From assembly GCA_937968015.1 (NCBI GenBank), contig CALBSO010000155.1, forward strand, positions 1 to 7,975: a stretch of DNA of 7,975 nt. The letters are read 5' to 3'. Positions 1 to 5,906 of the stretch are shown here, in pieces (position 1 is the stretch's first letter; every line of letters begins with the position of its first letter). The notes below the pieces were generated by a model. That model searched no databases, was not told the DNA's origin, and saw nothing but the letters and a program-made list of their open reading frames with translations. The stretch is from an uncultured Thermomicrobia bacterium. GTDB lineage: Bacteria; Chloroflexota; Chloroflexia; Thermomicrobiales; JALYUS01. The position numbers were made by a program, and so were the translations under genes.

Positions 1-1
1 A

Positions 2-130
2 GGCAAACCGCTATGGCCGAACGCCGTTCGGGATGATGCCGAATACCGTCCTTTTCGGGACGGTCGGATCGCATGGGTAGCAGCGCAGCGCGAGTGGCGC
101 GGGATGCTCCGCGCCGACCCTCCCGCGTGA
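2..130 (+). CDS. Possible C-terminal end of a gene cut by the left edge
   Basis: A frame open from the first bases ends in TGA at 128-130 and encodes 42 residues, including FRDGRIAWVAAQREW and ending RADPPA. The mix of charged and aromatic residues and the fair GC bias at third codon positions look more like a real protein end than random DNA. Its stop lies 24 bp from the stop of the convergent cupin gene, a normal spacing. I do not recognise the family, and no start is visible. It could equally be non-coding DNA that happens to be open, since 42 codons is short in GC-rich sequence. Confidence 0.35.
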   Translation, partial: GKPLWPNAVRDDAEYRPFRDGRIAWVAAQREWRGMLRADPPA

Positions 131-154
131 CGGCCAACGGCGACCTTGGCGACC

Positions 155-643
155 CTAATGCGCGCTCGGACCGAATACGAGACCGTACTCCTCGATCAGC
201 TTCGGGACGCTGGCGAGGTCCACTTCTGCCCCGTAGCGCGCCGCGCCCGCCACCATCGCCGCCGGGTCGGGCGGACCGCCAGCGGTCAGCTCCGCGAAGA
301 ACCGCTCGAACCCCGCCGGCGAGATGATCTCGAGAATCCGCGCCGGTTCATCGCCCGCGTTCCAGAACGTGTGCCACTGCCCGCGCGGCTTGAAGATCAG
401 ATCGCCGGGATCGCCGTAGACGACCTCCCCACCGAGCAGCGCCCCGACCCGGCCTTCAAGCACGTAGCTATACTCGTCCTCGCGGCTATGGCGGTGGAGC
501 GGTGCCGCGAGCCCGTGTGGCACCATCGGGTGCTCGACCAAGGCAAAGCCGCCGCCCGACGAATCACCGCCGATCATGAACCGCACGCCGACCGAACCGA
601 GCGAGACGGACTTGCCATCACGGGGACCGAGAACCGTTGCCAT
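155..643 (-). CDS. Small single-domain cupin protein (metal-binding type)
   Basis: A 162-residue cytosolic protein with one cupin beta-barrel. Both conserved motifs are visible. Motif 1 is at about residues 50-64 (HRHSREDEYSYVLEG), giving metal ligands His50, His52 and Glu57. Motif 2 is at about 80-95 (G-x5-P-x-G-x2-H-x3-N), giving His91 and Asn95. The four-residue metal site is therefore complete, as in quercetinase-like and sugar-binding small cupins; substrate and reaction cannot be read from sequence. The tail from about residue 112 is helical and outside the barrel. The ATG at 643-641 is preceded by an AGGGGGAG ribosome site with about 4 nt spacing. The gene is divergent from a TetR regulator 56 bp away, which probably controls it; this pairing suggests a response to a small aromatic or toxic compound, but that is inference. 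Confidence 0.9.
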   Translation of the reverse strand: MATVLGPRDGKSVSLGSVGVRFMIGGDSSGGGFALVEHPMVPHGLAAPLHRHSREDEYSYVLEGRVGALLGGEVVYGDPGDLIFKPRGQWHTFWNAGDEPARILEIISPAGFERFFAELTAGGPPDPAAMVAGAARYGAEVDLASVPKLIEEYGLVFGPSAH

Positions 644-721
644 GTTACTCCCCCTTATCCGGTCATTTCACTGAACGCCATGTGTGTTATAATATATGGA
701 TGAACACTGCGTCAAGTGAAA
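644..721. promoter_or_regulatory. Overlapping divergent promoters of cupin and TetR genes
   Basis: On the plus strand TATAAT lies at 688-693, exactly 6 nt before the TetR ATG at 700, so transcription would start at or next to the start codon; the matching -35 is weak (TTTCAC, 666-671, 16-nt spacer). On the minus strand TTGACG (complement of 710-715), an 18-nt spacer and TATAAC (complement of 686-691) form a good promoter for the cupin gene with a roughly 36-nt leader. The two -10 boxes overlap face to face. Two inverted repeats cover them: an imperfect one at 678-699 (CCAT...ATGG, 7 of 11 pairs) and perfect distant arms TTTCACT (666-672) and AGTGAAA (715-721). A TetR dimer binding here could block both promoters. 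Operator assignment is inference. Confidence 0.6.
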
Positions 722-1308
722 AGCGAAAATACGCGTTGAGAGTCCGCGCCGAGCGGCAGGAGGAGACTCGCCGCCGCATCGTCGCGGCGACCGCCGCGCT
801 CCATGCGGAGGTTGGGCCCGCGCGGACGACGGTGGCGGAGATCGCCCGACGCGCCGGGGTGCAGCGGCTGACCGTCTACACGCACTTCCCCGACGAGGAG
901 CAGCTCATCGTGGCCTGCCAGGAGCACAGTTACGCTCGGCAACCACCGCCGGATCTGGGGGAGGCAATGGCACTAGCGCAGCCGGAAGCGCGGCTGCGCG
1001 CGGTGCTCGCGCTGCTGTATGGCTGGTACCGGCGAAGCGAGGCGGGGTTCACCCCGGTGTTTCGCGACCGCGGGTCGGTCCCGGCGCTGGATCGGGTGAT
1101 GCGACGGGTCGTGGATGCTCCGCAAGGGGAACTTGCCGCCCGCTTGGCTGCGGGCTTCGGCATCGAGGGGCAGCGGCTGCGGGCAGTGGTGCGCCTCGCG
1201 CTCGACTTCGCGACGTGGGGGCGGCTGAAAGCGGAGGGATTAGACGACGCGGCGGCAGCGGACGCAATGGCCGAAGCGATCACCGCGCTCGCGACACCAC
1301 GAAGTTGA
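700..1308 (+). CDS. TetR/AcrR-family transcriptional regulator
   Basis: A 202-residue protein of usual TetR length. The N-terminal helix-turn-helix domain spans about residues 23-72; the recognition region reads RAGVQRLTVYTHFPDEEQL (52-70), matching the TetR pattern A-G-V-x-x-x-T-(V/I)-Y-x-H-F-x-(D/S)-(K/E)-x-x-L. The rest is an all-helical ligand and dimer domain with no recognisable ligand signature. A basic N-terminal extension (EKRKYALRVRAERQ) precedes the DNA-binding domain. I start at ATG 700, not the in-frame ATG at 637: TATAAT at 688-693 fits a leaderless start at 700, the longer version would read through the cupin ribosome site, and its extra 21 residues have no family resemblance. 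No Shine-Dalgarno precedes 700, consistent with leaderless translation. It probably represses itself and the divergent cupin gene. Confidence 0.9.
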   Translation: MNTASSEKRKYALRVRAERQEETRRRIVAATAALHAEVGPARTTVAEIARRAGVQRLTVYTHFPDEEQLIVACQEHSYARQPPPDLGEAMALAQPEARLRAVLALLYGWYRRSEAGFTPVFRDRGSVPALDRVMRRVVDAPQGELAARLAAGFGIEGQRLRAVVRLALDFATWGRLKAEGLDDAAAADAMAEAITALATPRS

Positions 1309-1350
1309 TCGGCGCGGCGCGCACGGAGCCATGGCGGACGAAGCACCATC

Positions 1351-1365
1351 CGCGATCGCGTTTTT
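1351..1365 (+). terminator. Weak terminator-like site after the TetR gene
   Basis: The self-complementary CGCGATCGCG (1351-1360) is followed directly by TTTTT (1361-1365), 43 bp after the TetR stop. The hairpin would have only three GC pairs around a GATC loop; it can be helped by GCGGA (1334-1338) pairing with TCCGC (1349-1353) as an alternative. It is the only U-tract near the gene end, but the stem is short for a factor-independent terminator. Confidence 0.3.
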
Positions 1366-1386
1366 CACCAGGCAGGGATATTCTGT

Positions 1387-1493
1387 CTAAGTAAGAGTTG
1401 GTAAATTCGCGCAGACGGACAAGCATAACCCTGGACATTTCCCCTTATCCACCGTGGTTTCAGGGTCGCGCGAACTTTGCAGCATCTACTTAG
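1387..1493. repeat. Three-tier nested inverted repeat, possible structured RNA or element
   Basis: Three pairs of complementary arms are nested in order. CTAAGTA (1387-1393), extended by GA after a bulged A, pairs with TCTACTTAG (1485-1493). TTCGCGC (1406-1412) pairs with GCGCGAA (1468-1474). ACCCTG (1428-1433) pairs with CAGGGT (1461-1466). An inner TGGA (1432-1435) and TCCA (1448-1451) can form an alternative apical stem. Together they would fold a 107-nt arm with internal loops on either strand. I do not recognise a known RNA family. It could be a cis-acting RNA, a small RNA, or a small palindromic mobile remnant. Confidence 0.45.
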
Positions 1494-1700
1494 TACAACG
1501 AGTCTAGCACGGTGGTAGTGGCGGACGCAAGCGGCACCATGTGCCGACGCGCGCGATCGCCGCCGCCTGCGCGCACCAGTCGAGCGCCCCTGCCGCGTCG
1601 ATTCACGTCGTACTCGCCTCCATCACGGACGCCACCCCCTCGGTTTGGTTCCCCCAATGTTGCATGCCACGCATGTGGCCTACTCCGGCTACAGGCGACG

Positions 1701-1775
1701 GGATGACAAACTTGTCATCCATCATGGACACCCGCGTCACAAAACTGTCATGTCCATCGTTCATAAATATATGAA
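1701..1775. promoter_or_regulatory. Cluster of palindromes upstream of the exported-protein gene
   Basis: Three symmetric sites lie 42-116 bp before the ATG at 1817. GGATGACAA (1701-1709) and TTGTCATCC (1712-1720) are perfect 9-bp arms with a 2-bp centre. ATGGACA (1724-1730) and TGTCCAT (1751-1757) are perfect 7-bp arms 20 bp apart, with another TGTCA at 1746-1750. TTCATA (1760-1765) and TATGAA (1770-1775) flank AATA. TGTCA-type half-sites recur, as at a multi-site operator. A -10-like TATTGT is at 1781-1786 but no clear -35 was found. The bound protein is unknown; no regulator is encoded next to it except the TetR gene about 400 bp upstream. Confidence 0.5.
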
Positions 1776-1816
1776 GATCTTATTGTGTATCTAAGACCGA
1801 AAATGGAGACGACACG

Positions 1817-2257
1817 ATGCGACGACTGATGATCTCTGCGTTCCTCATCTTCATGGCGATGCTGGTGTCGCCCATCTCCGCTGCTGCCGGATGGGATTGG
1901 TGCGACGAGGATCCAATCGTGCAGATCGACGGTGTCCGGGTCCAGTTGGTGATCGCGATTCCGGTCCAGTATCGGTCGGTGGTCGAACAGACGCGCGTCG
2001 CGTTCGATACCGCGAAAGGCGCCGATCGGCAGATCCTCTTCGTTGATCCTGGCTTCAGCAAGCACGGCGAGCGTGTCAAGTTCAAGAATCTCTCTGACGA
2101 CAGCGGCGCCCCGATGACTGTCGTCACCGTCGCGGTGCCGATGAAGACTGACGACATCGTCCCGGTGCGCGTCACCGCGACGGTGAACAATGGCGCGCCG
2201 ATGGTCTTCTATGGCACGCAGGACGGGACGCAGTTCACGCTGCACCTCGTCCCCTGA
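1817..2257 (+). CDS. Small exported protein of unknown function
   Basis: A 146-residue protein with a clear Sec signal peptide: RR at residues 2-3, a hydrophobic core at about 4-20 (LMISAFLIFMAMLVSPI) and small residues SAAAG at 21-25 suggesting cleavage near residue 24. The mature part starts WDWCDEDP and has a single cysteine (Cys29) with no lipobox, so it is not an obvious lipoprotein. The rest alternates short hydrophobic stretches (VRVQLVIAIPV, MTVVTVAVPM, VPVRVTATV), suggesting a beta-sandwich; no catalytic motif is visible. GGAG at 1805-1808 sits 8 nt before ATG 1817. The gene lies 48 bp upstream of a c-di-GMP enzyme on the same strand with no clear terminator between, so co-transcription is plausible. 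I do not recognise a named family. Confidence 0.8.
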   Translation: MRRLMISAFLIFMAMLVSPISAAAGWDWCDEDPIVQIDGVRVQLVIAIPVQYRSVVEQTRVAFDTAKGADRQILFVDPGFSKHGERVKFKNLSDDSGAPMTVVTVAVPMKTDDIVPVRVTATVNNGAPMVFYGTQDGTQFTLHLVP

Positions 2258-2305
2258 CGCGGGGATGACCGCCGAACGGGTCACCCGGCGACGAGAAAGT
2301 GGCGC

Positions 2306-4702
2306 GTGATGCAGCGATCGCGACGACTTGTTCCCGCCTACATCGCGCTGTCTGCGCTGATCGCCCTGGCGCTGACGGTCACGCTGCTGGCCGCGACCCC
2401 GGCGCTCGATCCAGGTCGGCTCATGCTCGCGGCGGTCTTCGCCGCCGCGATGGCCCTCGCCTCGTTCTTTCCCCTCCCGTTCGCCTTCAAAACGAAGATT
2501 AGCCTTGACACGGCGGCGATCATCGCCGCCATCCTCCTCTTCGACCCGGGCGTCGCGATGCTGATTGCCGGTGGGGGCAAGTTGGTCGCCCATCTCCTGC
2601 ACCGTCGGTCATCGAAGCAGACGGTTTTCAACACCGTGCAGGCAATGGTGCGCGCCGCGACGGGTGGCTGCATCCTTCGCGGCGGTGGCTGGTCTCCCGC
2701 GCACGTCGCCGCAATCCAGCCGCGCGATCTGGCGATGCTCGCCCTCGCTGGTGTCGCGATGTATCTCGTGAACACGATCTCCGTCTCCGTCATGGTTGGG
2801 CTGCAGTCCGGCCGCAGCCCGCTTCGCTTCTGGTACCAGGCAGTGCGCAACGCAGACCGCATCGAGCACCTCGTCGAGGTGGGGCAGGTTGGGCTTGGCC
2901 TGCTGGCAGCGATGGTCGCCGACCTGCATCCTTGGGCGCTCACGCTGCTCGCCATTCCGGTGATCGCGCTCTATTTCGCACTGGAGCGCCACCTGCGCTT
3001 CGGCAAGCAGATCGGCGAGGCGCAGCGGATCGCCCGGTTCGGCGACTGGGTGTGGGATCTCGACACCGGCGTGCAGGTCTGGTCCGATGAGATGTACCGC
3101 ATCTTTGGTTTCGCGCCACAGGCATTCGTGCCGGGATACGAGACCTTCCTCGCCGCGATCCACCCGGATGACCGTGCGCGGGTGAACCGGGACATCCACG
3201 AAGCGTTGGCGACGGGCGCGCGGTACGGCCTCGATCACCGCATCCTGCTCCCGGATGGCACGGTGCGTATCGTCCACGAGCAGGGCGAGGTCGTTGCTGA
3301 CGCGGACCGGCCCCGGCGGCTCGTTGTCACGGTGCACGACGTCACCGAACGCAAGGCGCTGGAGGAGCGGCTGGCACACCAGGCGTTCCACGACGCACTC
3401 ACCGGCCTGCCGAACCGTGCCTTTTTCCTCGACCGGCTTCAACACGCGCTCGCGCACCCCGTGCGAGGCGGACCGACGCTGGCGGTCATCTTCCTCGACC
3501 TCGATCGCTTCAAGGTGGTCAATGACGGCCTGGGGCACGCGATGGGGGATCAGTTGCTGGTCGCCGTCGCCGAACGTCTTAGGGCATGCGTGGGACCCGA
3601 GGAGAGCGTCGCGCGGTTCGGTGGGGACGAGTTCACGATGCTCCTCCCGCGTGTGGCCGACCCCGCGAAGGCGTGCCGCGTCGCCGAGCGGGCGATGGAA
3701 GCGCTGCAAGCACCGTTCATGCTCGGCGGGCATGAGGTGTGCGTGACGACGAGCGCGGGGATCGCCCTGCACCGCCCCGCGCACGGCGCCCCCGCCGACC
3801 TGCTGCGCGACGCCGATGTCGCCCTCTACCGCGCGAAGGAGGAGGGCAAGGCGCGGTACGTGGTCTACGACCCGGGCATGGTCGCGTCGACGCCGGAGCG
3901 ACTGGACCTGGAAGCCGACCTGCGGCGTGCGATTGACCGCGAGGAGTTGCGCATCGTCTACCAGCCAATCGTTGATATCCCGTCGGGCGCGATCGTGCAA
4001 CTGGAAGCGCTACTGCGCTGGGAACACCCCCAGCACGGCCTGCTCGCACCGGGACAATTCATCCCGCTCGCGGAGGAGACGGGGTTGATCCTGCCGATCG
4101 GGCAGTGGGTGCTGGAGGAGGCGTGCCGCGCCGCGAAGGCGTGGCAGACGCGTGATCCCGATCGCCCACCCGTGACCGTGAGCGTCAACCTCTCCGCGAA
4201 GCAGATTCAGCAGCCGATGCTGGTCGATGCGATCGCGGAGATCTTGCGGCGCGTCGAACTGGACCCCACGCACTTGATGCTTGAACTCACCGAGAACATC
4301 ATCATGGCGGACACTGCGGGGACGATGGCGACGATCCGGCGCCTTCGGAGCCTCGGGGTGCAACTCGCAATCGACGACTTTGGCACCGGGTACTCGAGCC
4401 TCGCCTACCTTGGTCGCTTCCCGGTCGATATGCTCAAGCTCGACAAGTCGTTCGTGGACGGCCTCGGGCGAGAGCGCGCGGATACGGCGATTGTGCGGGC
4501 GGTGGTCGCGCTGGGGCAAGGGCTCGGACTGAAAACCGTCGCGGAGGGTGTGGAGAGCGCGCGGCAACTGGCGGAGTTACGCCTCCTTGGCTGCACGCTT
4601 GGCCAGGGATACTATTTCGGCAAACCGGCGCCGGCCGAGGCGATTGATGCGCTGCTTGCCGAACCCATGGCAGACCATGCCAGGCACCGGTGGGTCACGT
4701 AA
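2306..4702 (+). CDS. Membrane PAS-GGDEF-EAL protein for cyclic di-GMP turnover
   Basis: A 798-residue inner-membrane signalling protein. Residues 1-230 hold about six hydrophobic segments (about 9-31, 37-59, 68-91, 140-164, 192-209, 211-227), a MASE-like sensor. A PAS domain follows at about 238-350 (WVWDLDTG, IHPDDR, DGTVRIVHE, TVHDVTERK). The GGDEF domain (about 355-520) has DLDRFKVVND and an intact FGGDEF (438-443), so diguanylate cyclase activity is possible. The inhibitory RxxD site reads GPEE (430-433), so product inhibition is probably absent. The EAL domain (about 535-785) keeps the expected catalytic residues: Glu567 of EALLRW, Asn628, Glu660 and Glu663 of ELTE, Asp690-Asp691 of DDFGTG, Lys711, Glu747 of EGVE and Gln767. 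Phosphodiesterase activity is thus likely. GTG 2306 and ATG 2309 are adjacent start choices; GAGAAAG (2293-2299) fits ATG 2309 equally well. Confidence 0.95.
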   Translation: MMQRSRRLVPAYIALSALIALALTVTLLAATPALDPGRLMLAAVFAAAMALASFFPLPFAFKTKISLDTAAIIAAILLFDPGVAMLIAGGGKLVAHLLHRRSSKQTVFNTVQAMVRAATGGCILRGGGWSPAHVAAIQPRDLAMLALAGVAMYLVNTISVSVMVGLQSGRSPLRFWYQAVRNADRIEHLVEVGQVGLGLLAAMVADLHPWALTLLAIPVIALYFALERHLRFGKQIGEAQRIARFGDWVWDLDTGVQVWSDEMYRIFGFAPQAFVPGYETFLAAIHPDDRARVNRDIHEALATGARYGLDHRILLPDGTVRIVHEQGEVVADADRPRRLVVTVHDVTERKALEERLAHQAFHDALTGLPNRAFFLDRLQHALAHPVRGGPTLAVIFLDLDRFKVVNDGLGHAMGDQLLVAVAERLRACVGPEESVARFGGDEFTMLLPRVADPAKACRVAERAMEALQAPFMLGGHEVCVTTSAGIALHRPAHGAPADLLRDADVALYRAKEEGKARYVVYDPGMVASTPERLDLEADLRRAIDREELRIVYQPIVDIPSGAIVQLEALLRWEHPQHGLLAPGQFIPLAEETGLILPIGQWVLEEACRAAKAWQTRDPDRPPVTVSVNLSAKQIQQPMLVDAIAEILRRVELDPTHLMLELTENIIMADTAGTMATIRRLRSLGVQLAIDDFGTGYSSLAYLGRFPVDMLKLDKSFVDGLGRERADTAIVRAVVALGQGLGLKTVAEGVESARQLAELRLLGCTLGQGYYFGKPAPAEAIDALLAEPMADHARHRWVT

Positions 4703-4869
4703 CCGGCGAACCTGCGGAAGCGGCGACCGACGTCGCATACCGGTATCGTCAGAGAACCGAAACGATCCCAAAAGGCTCGTCGTGTGCCATACTCCGGCCC
4801 GATGTGACGCGAAACGGCGGCGTCTGATCTGATTTAGAGGGTTTTTCAACGGCCTCGGTCCTTTTGAGA
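4703..4869. other. Intergenic DNA forming the 5' exon side of the intron
   Basis: No gene is seen between the GGDEF-EAL stop and the intron. GGGTTTTTCAACGGCCTC (4839-4856) resembles inverted-repeat ends of some insertion sequences (reverse reading GAGGCCGTTGAAAAACCC), from memory of such ends; no transposase or partner repeat is present in the window, so at most this is a remnant. The last 13 bases (4857-4869) are the intron recognition sequence. No strong terminator for the upstream gene was found, so readthrough into the intron in the sense direction is possible. Confidence 0.5.
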
Positions 4870-5724
4870 GTGCGACACGAAAGTCGCTCACTATCAGTGG
4901 CTGGTGCTTGGTAGGCACGAGCCTGGGTCAGTGTCCAAGACTCGTTCCCGCCCCCACATGCGTCATCGGTAACGGTGGGGTGTGAAGCTGGGGGTTCAAG
5001 CCCAAGGGTGCGCCAAGCCAGGAGGCAGATCAACAGGCGAGGGAAAGACCGGACGGGTGAATGCAAGTGAATCCTTGATGAAGCGTCGTCAGGACCAGCT
5101 GCCGAAAACTGGATGGTCACGGCAAGGCACGTATGGGCAAGTTTCTGGTGGCACACGGCTTCTCAAATCGTGTGTGGTGGACACCACCGAGCCCCGGCGT
5201 AGAGAGGACACCCACCCCGGTCGTATCTGGTCGGAGCGGAACGTGGAAACCCCGATGCGGTCTGCGCGTGAGCGCAGGAGGCGTGCCGTAAGGAACGCCA
5301 TATCCGCAGCGGGACTGGGATGATCCAAGAAGCGAAGGCCGCCCGCCGAAAGGCAACGGGAATCCATAACCGGGCGGATAAGGGAGACCACTCGTACGGT
5401 CATACCCTCCCCGAAAGGGTGCTGACGTGGATCGGGCGAAGTGAGACGGGATGGTAGGGAGGATGTTCGCCACAGTTTTCAGGTAGATGCGAACGGGGCA
5501 ACCCGCTTCGTAACCGGGACTGGGGACCAAGACTCGGCACTTTCAGCTGCTGCGGGGGCGTGTACCGATTCACCTTCGCGATGGCACTTACCCTGTACTG
5601 GATCGGGGCGTGTGCAGCAACGCTGTGTCACCCCGCTAGCGGTAGACCTTGACAAAGTCGGCAGGGAAAAGATTTGGTATCGAGCTTGGGAACGGAGACG
5701 CTTACCCGATGTCGATCTTTGTCA

Positions 5725-5758
5725 GAGCCGTGTGCGGTGAAAGTCGCACGCACGGTTC
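5725..5758 (+). ncRNA. Group II intron domain V (catalytic hairpin)
   Basis: This is the canonical 34-nt domain V. The lower helix pairs GAGCCGTG (5725-5732) with CACGGTTC (5751-5758) and includes the AGC catalytic triad (5726-5728). A two-nucleotide bulge on the 3' side separates it from an upper helix GCGGT/GTCGC closed by a GAAA tetraloop (GNRA type). Every structural element needed for catalysis is present, with no disrupting change visible. Confidence 0.95.
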
Positions 5759-5761
5759 ATC

Positions 5762-5797
5762 GAGGGGGAAAGGCCGCGAGGCCCTACCTATCTCAAC
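5762..5797 (+). ncRNA. Group II intron domain VI with branch-point adenosine
   Basis: GAGG (5762-5765) can pair with TCTC (5791-5794), then GGG (5766-5768) with CCT (5787-5789), leaving A5790 bulged. An upper stem GGCC (5772-5775) and GGCC (5780-5783) is capped by a GCGA loop. A5790 has 7 nt after it before the 3' splice site, the usual branch-point spacing, and the free AAC (5795-5797) supplies the AY end. Confidence 0.85.
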
Positions 5798-5906
5798 CGC
5801 GCCTGTCCATCTGCTTCGTGCAGGGTTGCGGGGATGATACCCGTCTGCATGTCGCACAATTGCGCAACCGTCACCTCCCCTGCTAATAGAATTGCCGGTG
5901 GCTGAT
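5798..5906. other. 3' exon side of the intron and LuxR gene downstream region
   Basis: This 109-bp gap lies between the intron end and the LuxR stop. GGTTGCG (5824-5830) and CGCAACC (5863-5869) are perfect 7-bp inverted arms, with a small GGG/CCC hairpin (5831-5842) and a near-palindrome GCACAATTGCGC (5854-5865) inside or overlapping. It may act as a transcript end structure for the minus-strand regulator gene, but there is no U-tract on either strand. No gene is convincing here. Confidence 0.4.

Larger units (their letters stand above)
1309..1816. other. 508-bp region without a convincing gene
   Basis: Between the TetR stop and the exported-protein gene I find no frame with good start, ribosome site and family resemblance. 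The left third (about 1366-1510) is less GC-rich and holds the nested inverted repeat listed separately. The middle (about 1510-1690) is very GC-rich; open frames there on both strands look accidental, though a minus-strand frame broken by stops could be a decayed gene. The right part (1701-1790) is AT-richer and carries palindromes close to the next gene. Confidence 0.6.
4870..5797 (+). mobile_element. Group II intron without an encoded reverse transcriptase
   Basis: The element begins GTGCG (4870-4874, the group II GUGYG start) and ends in AAC (AY end) at 5797, 928 nt in all. A perfect-looking domain V and a domain VI with bulged adenosine precede the 3' end. Exon-binding loops match the upstream exon: EBS1 TCTCAAA (5161-5167), in the loop of a CACACG/CGTGTG hairpin, pairs with TTTGAGA (4863-4869); EBS2 AGGACC (5091-5096) pairs with GGTCCT (4857-4862). 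These fix the 5' boundary independently. The base 5' of EBS1 is T, which would not pair with the first 3'-exon base C5798, so a IIB-type EBS3 contact is more likely than a IIA delta pair. No frame contains reverse-transcriptase, maturase or endonuclease motifs; open frames on both strands are incidental to the RNA. Splicing competence looks likely, mobility would need a maturase supplied in trans. It lies in the sense direction downstream of the GGDEF-EAL gene, in intergenic DNA. Confidence 0.92.

Noticed and set aside
17..63. Two hairpins (CCGAAC/GTTCGG at 17-31 and CCGTCC/GGACGG at 46-63) as terminators
   Set aside because: No T-run follows on either strand, and they fall inside the possible partial coding tail.
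146..703. 185-codon plus-strand frame opposite the cupin gene
   Set aside because: Shadow of the cupin gene, which has both cupin motifs and a good ribosome site.
1510..1690. Minus-strand frame with protein-like stretches (IDAAGALDWCAQAAAIARVGT), possible decayed gene
   Set aside because: Interrupted by stops, very GC-rich, no recognisable family and no start signal; cannot be told from chance.
2609..4000. 463-codon minus-strand frame opposite the GGDEF-EAL gene
   Set aside because: Antisense to a clearly recognised multi-domain protein; Arg/His-rich translation without family resemblance.
4982..5323. 113-codon plus-strand frame inside the intron
   Set aside because: It lies in the ribozyme's domain I and overlaps EBS1 and EBS2; no reverse-transcriptase or other protein motif. 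Such frames are side effects of the RNA sequence.
5117..5530. 137-codon minus-strand frame inside the intron
   Set aside because: Antisense to the ribozyme, no ribosome site, composition rich in Pro/Gly/Arg without motifs. Likely to be annotated as a hypothetical protein by mistake.
5649..5837. 62-codon plus-strand frame crossing domain V and the 3' end
   Set aside because: Its translation simply reads the domain V hairpin (FVRAVCGESRTHGS); it is not a maturase fragment.
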